Assembly (NCBI GenBank): GCA_003156615.1
Contig: PMHI01000412.1
Span: 3,516 to 10,393 of the forward strand
Direction: 5' to 3'
DNA from: Acidobacteriaceae bacterium
GTDB taxonomy: Bacteria > Acidobacteriota > Terriglobia > Terriglobales > SbA1
Length of the DNA: 6,878 bases
The position numbers and the translations under genes were made by a program. Below, in pieces: positions 6,301-6,878 of the stretch. Numbering within the stretch: the stretch's first letter is position 1; every line of letters begins with the position of its first letter. Under the pieces are notes generated by a model, which had not been told where the DNA came from, made no database searches, and worked only from the letters and a program-made list of their open reading frames with translations.

Positions 6301-6864
6301 GGGTTTGTTAACTTTGTCTACCAGATTCCGTTCCTGAGGAACAGCGACAGCAAATTCCTGCGCAATGCCGCTGGAGGCTGGCAAATTGCCGGCATCGTGA
6401 CGATGGAGTCAGGGGCGCCCATCAACTTGGGGTCGTCCGGCTCCCTTGCCAACAGCGTCATTCCTAACACCGCTACCGACCGACCATTTGTGACGGGCGC
6501 GATCACGTATCCGCATACGGTGGCCCAGTGGTTCAACCCGTCGGCGTTCACCGCGCCGACGCAAGCCAACGGTTACTGTATGACCGGGCCGGACTGCTAC
6601 GGTAATCTGCCCTTCGATGCGCTACGAGGTCCTGGTCGAGACGACTGGAATCTTTCGTTCTTCAAGAACTTCACGCTCAATGAAACGCGCGGCAGCTTGA
6701 TCCAGCTTCGTGCGGACGCATTCAACGTGTGGAACCATACCCAGTTCAAGGGTGACGCAAACAACGGCGGAATCAGCCTGAACGCCGGATCCAGCAACTT
6801 TGGAGCGGTGACGAACGCCTTTGACCCAAGGGAATTTCAGCTCGGTATAAAGCTGGTTTACTAG
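3301..6864 (+). CDS. Oar-like TonB-dependent receptor with N-terminal carboxypeptidase-regulatory domain
   Basis: A complete 1187-residue outer-membrane protein. A rather long polar n-region (1-20) precedes a hydrophobic core at about 21-39 with likely cleavage after AFS (40). Residues about 44-128 are a carboxypeptidase-regulatory-like Ig fold (GTIVGTVTDPSGAAVPNATI, GNYSVRAQATGFK). The plug follows at about 135-265, with INGQR, LALIDGG, the family signature PSEEAIGEFRMETSNYSAEYG at 230-250 and VTKSGT at 260-265. The rest is the 22-strand-type barrel: FHASAWWFGRNDDLDARNYF from 268, HKTFFFYNMEW at 317, VYAQDNWR at 655, AYTLSRS at 956 and FNVWNHTQF at 1141, ending FQLGIKLVY with a terminal aromatic residue as usual for barrels. 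Length is normal for acidobacterial members. Such proteins are thought to import oligosaccharides or other large ligands with TonB energy; no classical TonB box is obvious. The substrate cannot be read from sequence; a nearby GH67 gene makes xylan fragments one guess. No SusD-like partner is visible in the window. Confidence 0.95.
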   Translation: MKSSSPTSAAEFSIDRKASKLRLAVLTAVFLTLCAVQAFSQAELGTIVGTVTDPSGAAVPNATITITNRDTHLSHTLTTGSAGDYVAAGLQIGNYSVRAQATGFKADEQNGIVLTVSDRHRVDFKLAVGSAQETITVEANTVAVQTDSSEVSTLITGQQISDLSTNGRSLYTLYALAPGAASIQGDFIAPTAVSGDNNVSINGQRAGHNLALIDGGENLDRGGSQASVAPSEEAIGEFRMETSNYSAEYGMSGATMISEVTKSGTSQFHASAWWFGRNDDLDARNYFNPVPQAVSELRANLFGFNAGGPVDFWAKQHKTFFFYNMEWRRLIQGGLLNQTVPPASEYPTAAGAVIDSQYPVTDPASVPASIQYANCPGGAPPPGVAPGAPFPGNTIPACMISANAISLLTAGGKYGGIFPTPNSVNNSGVPIFEGGNNSPTYVKEELARLDHTFNSKVSIFGHWVSEQISQGYGTTQWSGDNLPSVSDTFGNPAYSAVVHLTYTISPTLLNEIAFNYDGNRIHIIPGGLYKAPSGFTFNRLFTGPNDDNRIPSIDLNDQTGADYTSNWTPWNNAANDYQIRDDVSWTKGAHQLKFGFGFMLYKKSQEYFATTEGNFNFNGSFTGYDFADFLLGDAQQYTEAGVQSTGQWNNVSYNVYAQDNWRANSRLTLNLGLRWDALPHTYEANQHSANFYPNLYNPANAATFDSAGFICSGSTDPGCTAASPGLGPSPSPILAGLLFYENGIGIGGVNGIPKGLVNNTWNNFGPRVGFAYDLTGQGKTVIRGGFGISFDRVQGNDMYNGATNTPFDANPTVHNVSLQNPGLTISGPTAGTTITAADLPILPVGITGILASNYKLPTTYQYSAGVQQQLGPRAVLAVSYVGNQMRHESFNQEVNLPPLADLPALVASGGSGLNQLYSYPGFGGISLFENGQNGHYNGLQVDLHGRVAPGLQMQAAYTLSRSIDPNVGGTGNGEDLNNITNPYAGWKYDVGPSAFDRTHVGFVNFVYQIPFLRNSDSKFLRNAAGGWQIAGIVTMESGAPINLGSSGSLANSVIPNTATDRPFVTGAITYPHTVAQWFNPSAFTAPTQANGYCMTGPDCYGNLPFDALRGPGRDDWNLSFFKNFTLNETRGSLIQLRADAFNVWNHTQFKGDANNGGISLNAGSSNFGAVTNAFDPREFQLGIKLVY
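4421..4479. repeat. 10-bp perfect inverted repeat with nested hairpins inside the receptor gene
   Basis: ATTGCCCGGG at 4421-4430 and CCCGGGCAAT at 4470-4479 are exact inverse complements, 39 bp apart. The interval holds a 7-bp stem, CTCCGGG (4442-4448) with CCCGGAG (4456-4462), and a small TGG/CCA stem at 4431-4440. It encodes the Pro/Gly-rich segment between Cys375 and Cys398 of the receptor, so the repeats may partly reflect GC-rich Pro and Gly codons. Confidence 0.6.
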
Positions 6865-6878
6865 TTTCTCTTGGCTTT

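Noticed and set aside
1..6878. Mobile elements, CRISPR arrays, tRNA or other RNA genes
   Set aside because: I looked for transposase-like frames, terminal inverted repeats, regularly spaced direct repeats and tRNA-like arms and found nothing convincing; the window is almost fully explained by four protein genes.

Overview
The window looks like chromosomal DNA of an acidobacterium, probably of the Terriglobales type (inference). The reasons are the fairly high GC content, a very large Oar-like TonB-dependent receptor with an N-terminal carboxypeptidase-regulatory domain, a CRTAC1-like FG-GAP/ASPIC protein, and a small exported protein of a type I associate with that phylum. No mobile element, CRISPR array, rRNA or tRNA is visible, and codon use looks even across the genes.

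Layout, left to right. Positions 2-403 (+) hold the last 133 codons of a family GH67 alpha-glucuronidase whose catalytic part lies outside the window. Positions 448-2187 (-) are a complete exported FG-GAP/VCBS repeat protein with a C-terminal ASPIC/UnbV domain, convergent with the GH67 gene across a 44-bp gap. Positions 2345-3025 (-) encode a 226-residue exported protein of unknown function. It lies upstream of the FG-GAP gene in the same orientation, 157 bp away, so the two could share a transcript. Positions 3301-6864 (+) encode a complete 1187-residue Oar-like TonB-dependent receptor, divergent from the 226-residue gene across a 275-bp intergenic region. That region holds a plausible sigma-70 promoter, an operator-like palindrome just downstream of the predicted transcription start, several smaller inverted repeats and a strong Shine-Dalgarno sequence.

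The three complete genes all encode envelope or exported proteins. The GH67 enzyme removes (4-O-methyl-)glucuronic acid from xylan-derived oligosaccharides, so a glucuronoxylan role for the receptor is possible, but only proximity supports it. I see no convincing new multi-gene system. The points most worth a second look are the receptor promoter/operator region, a nested inverted-repeat structure inside the receptor gene, the three local cysteine pairs of the receptor, and the uncharacterised 226-residue protein.
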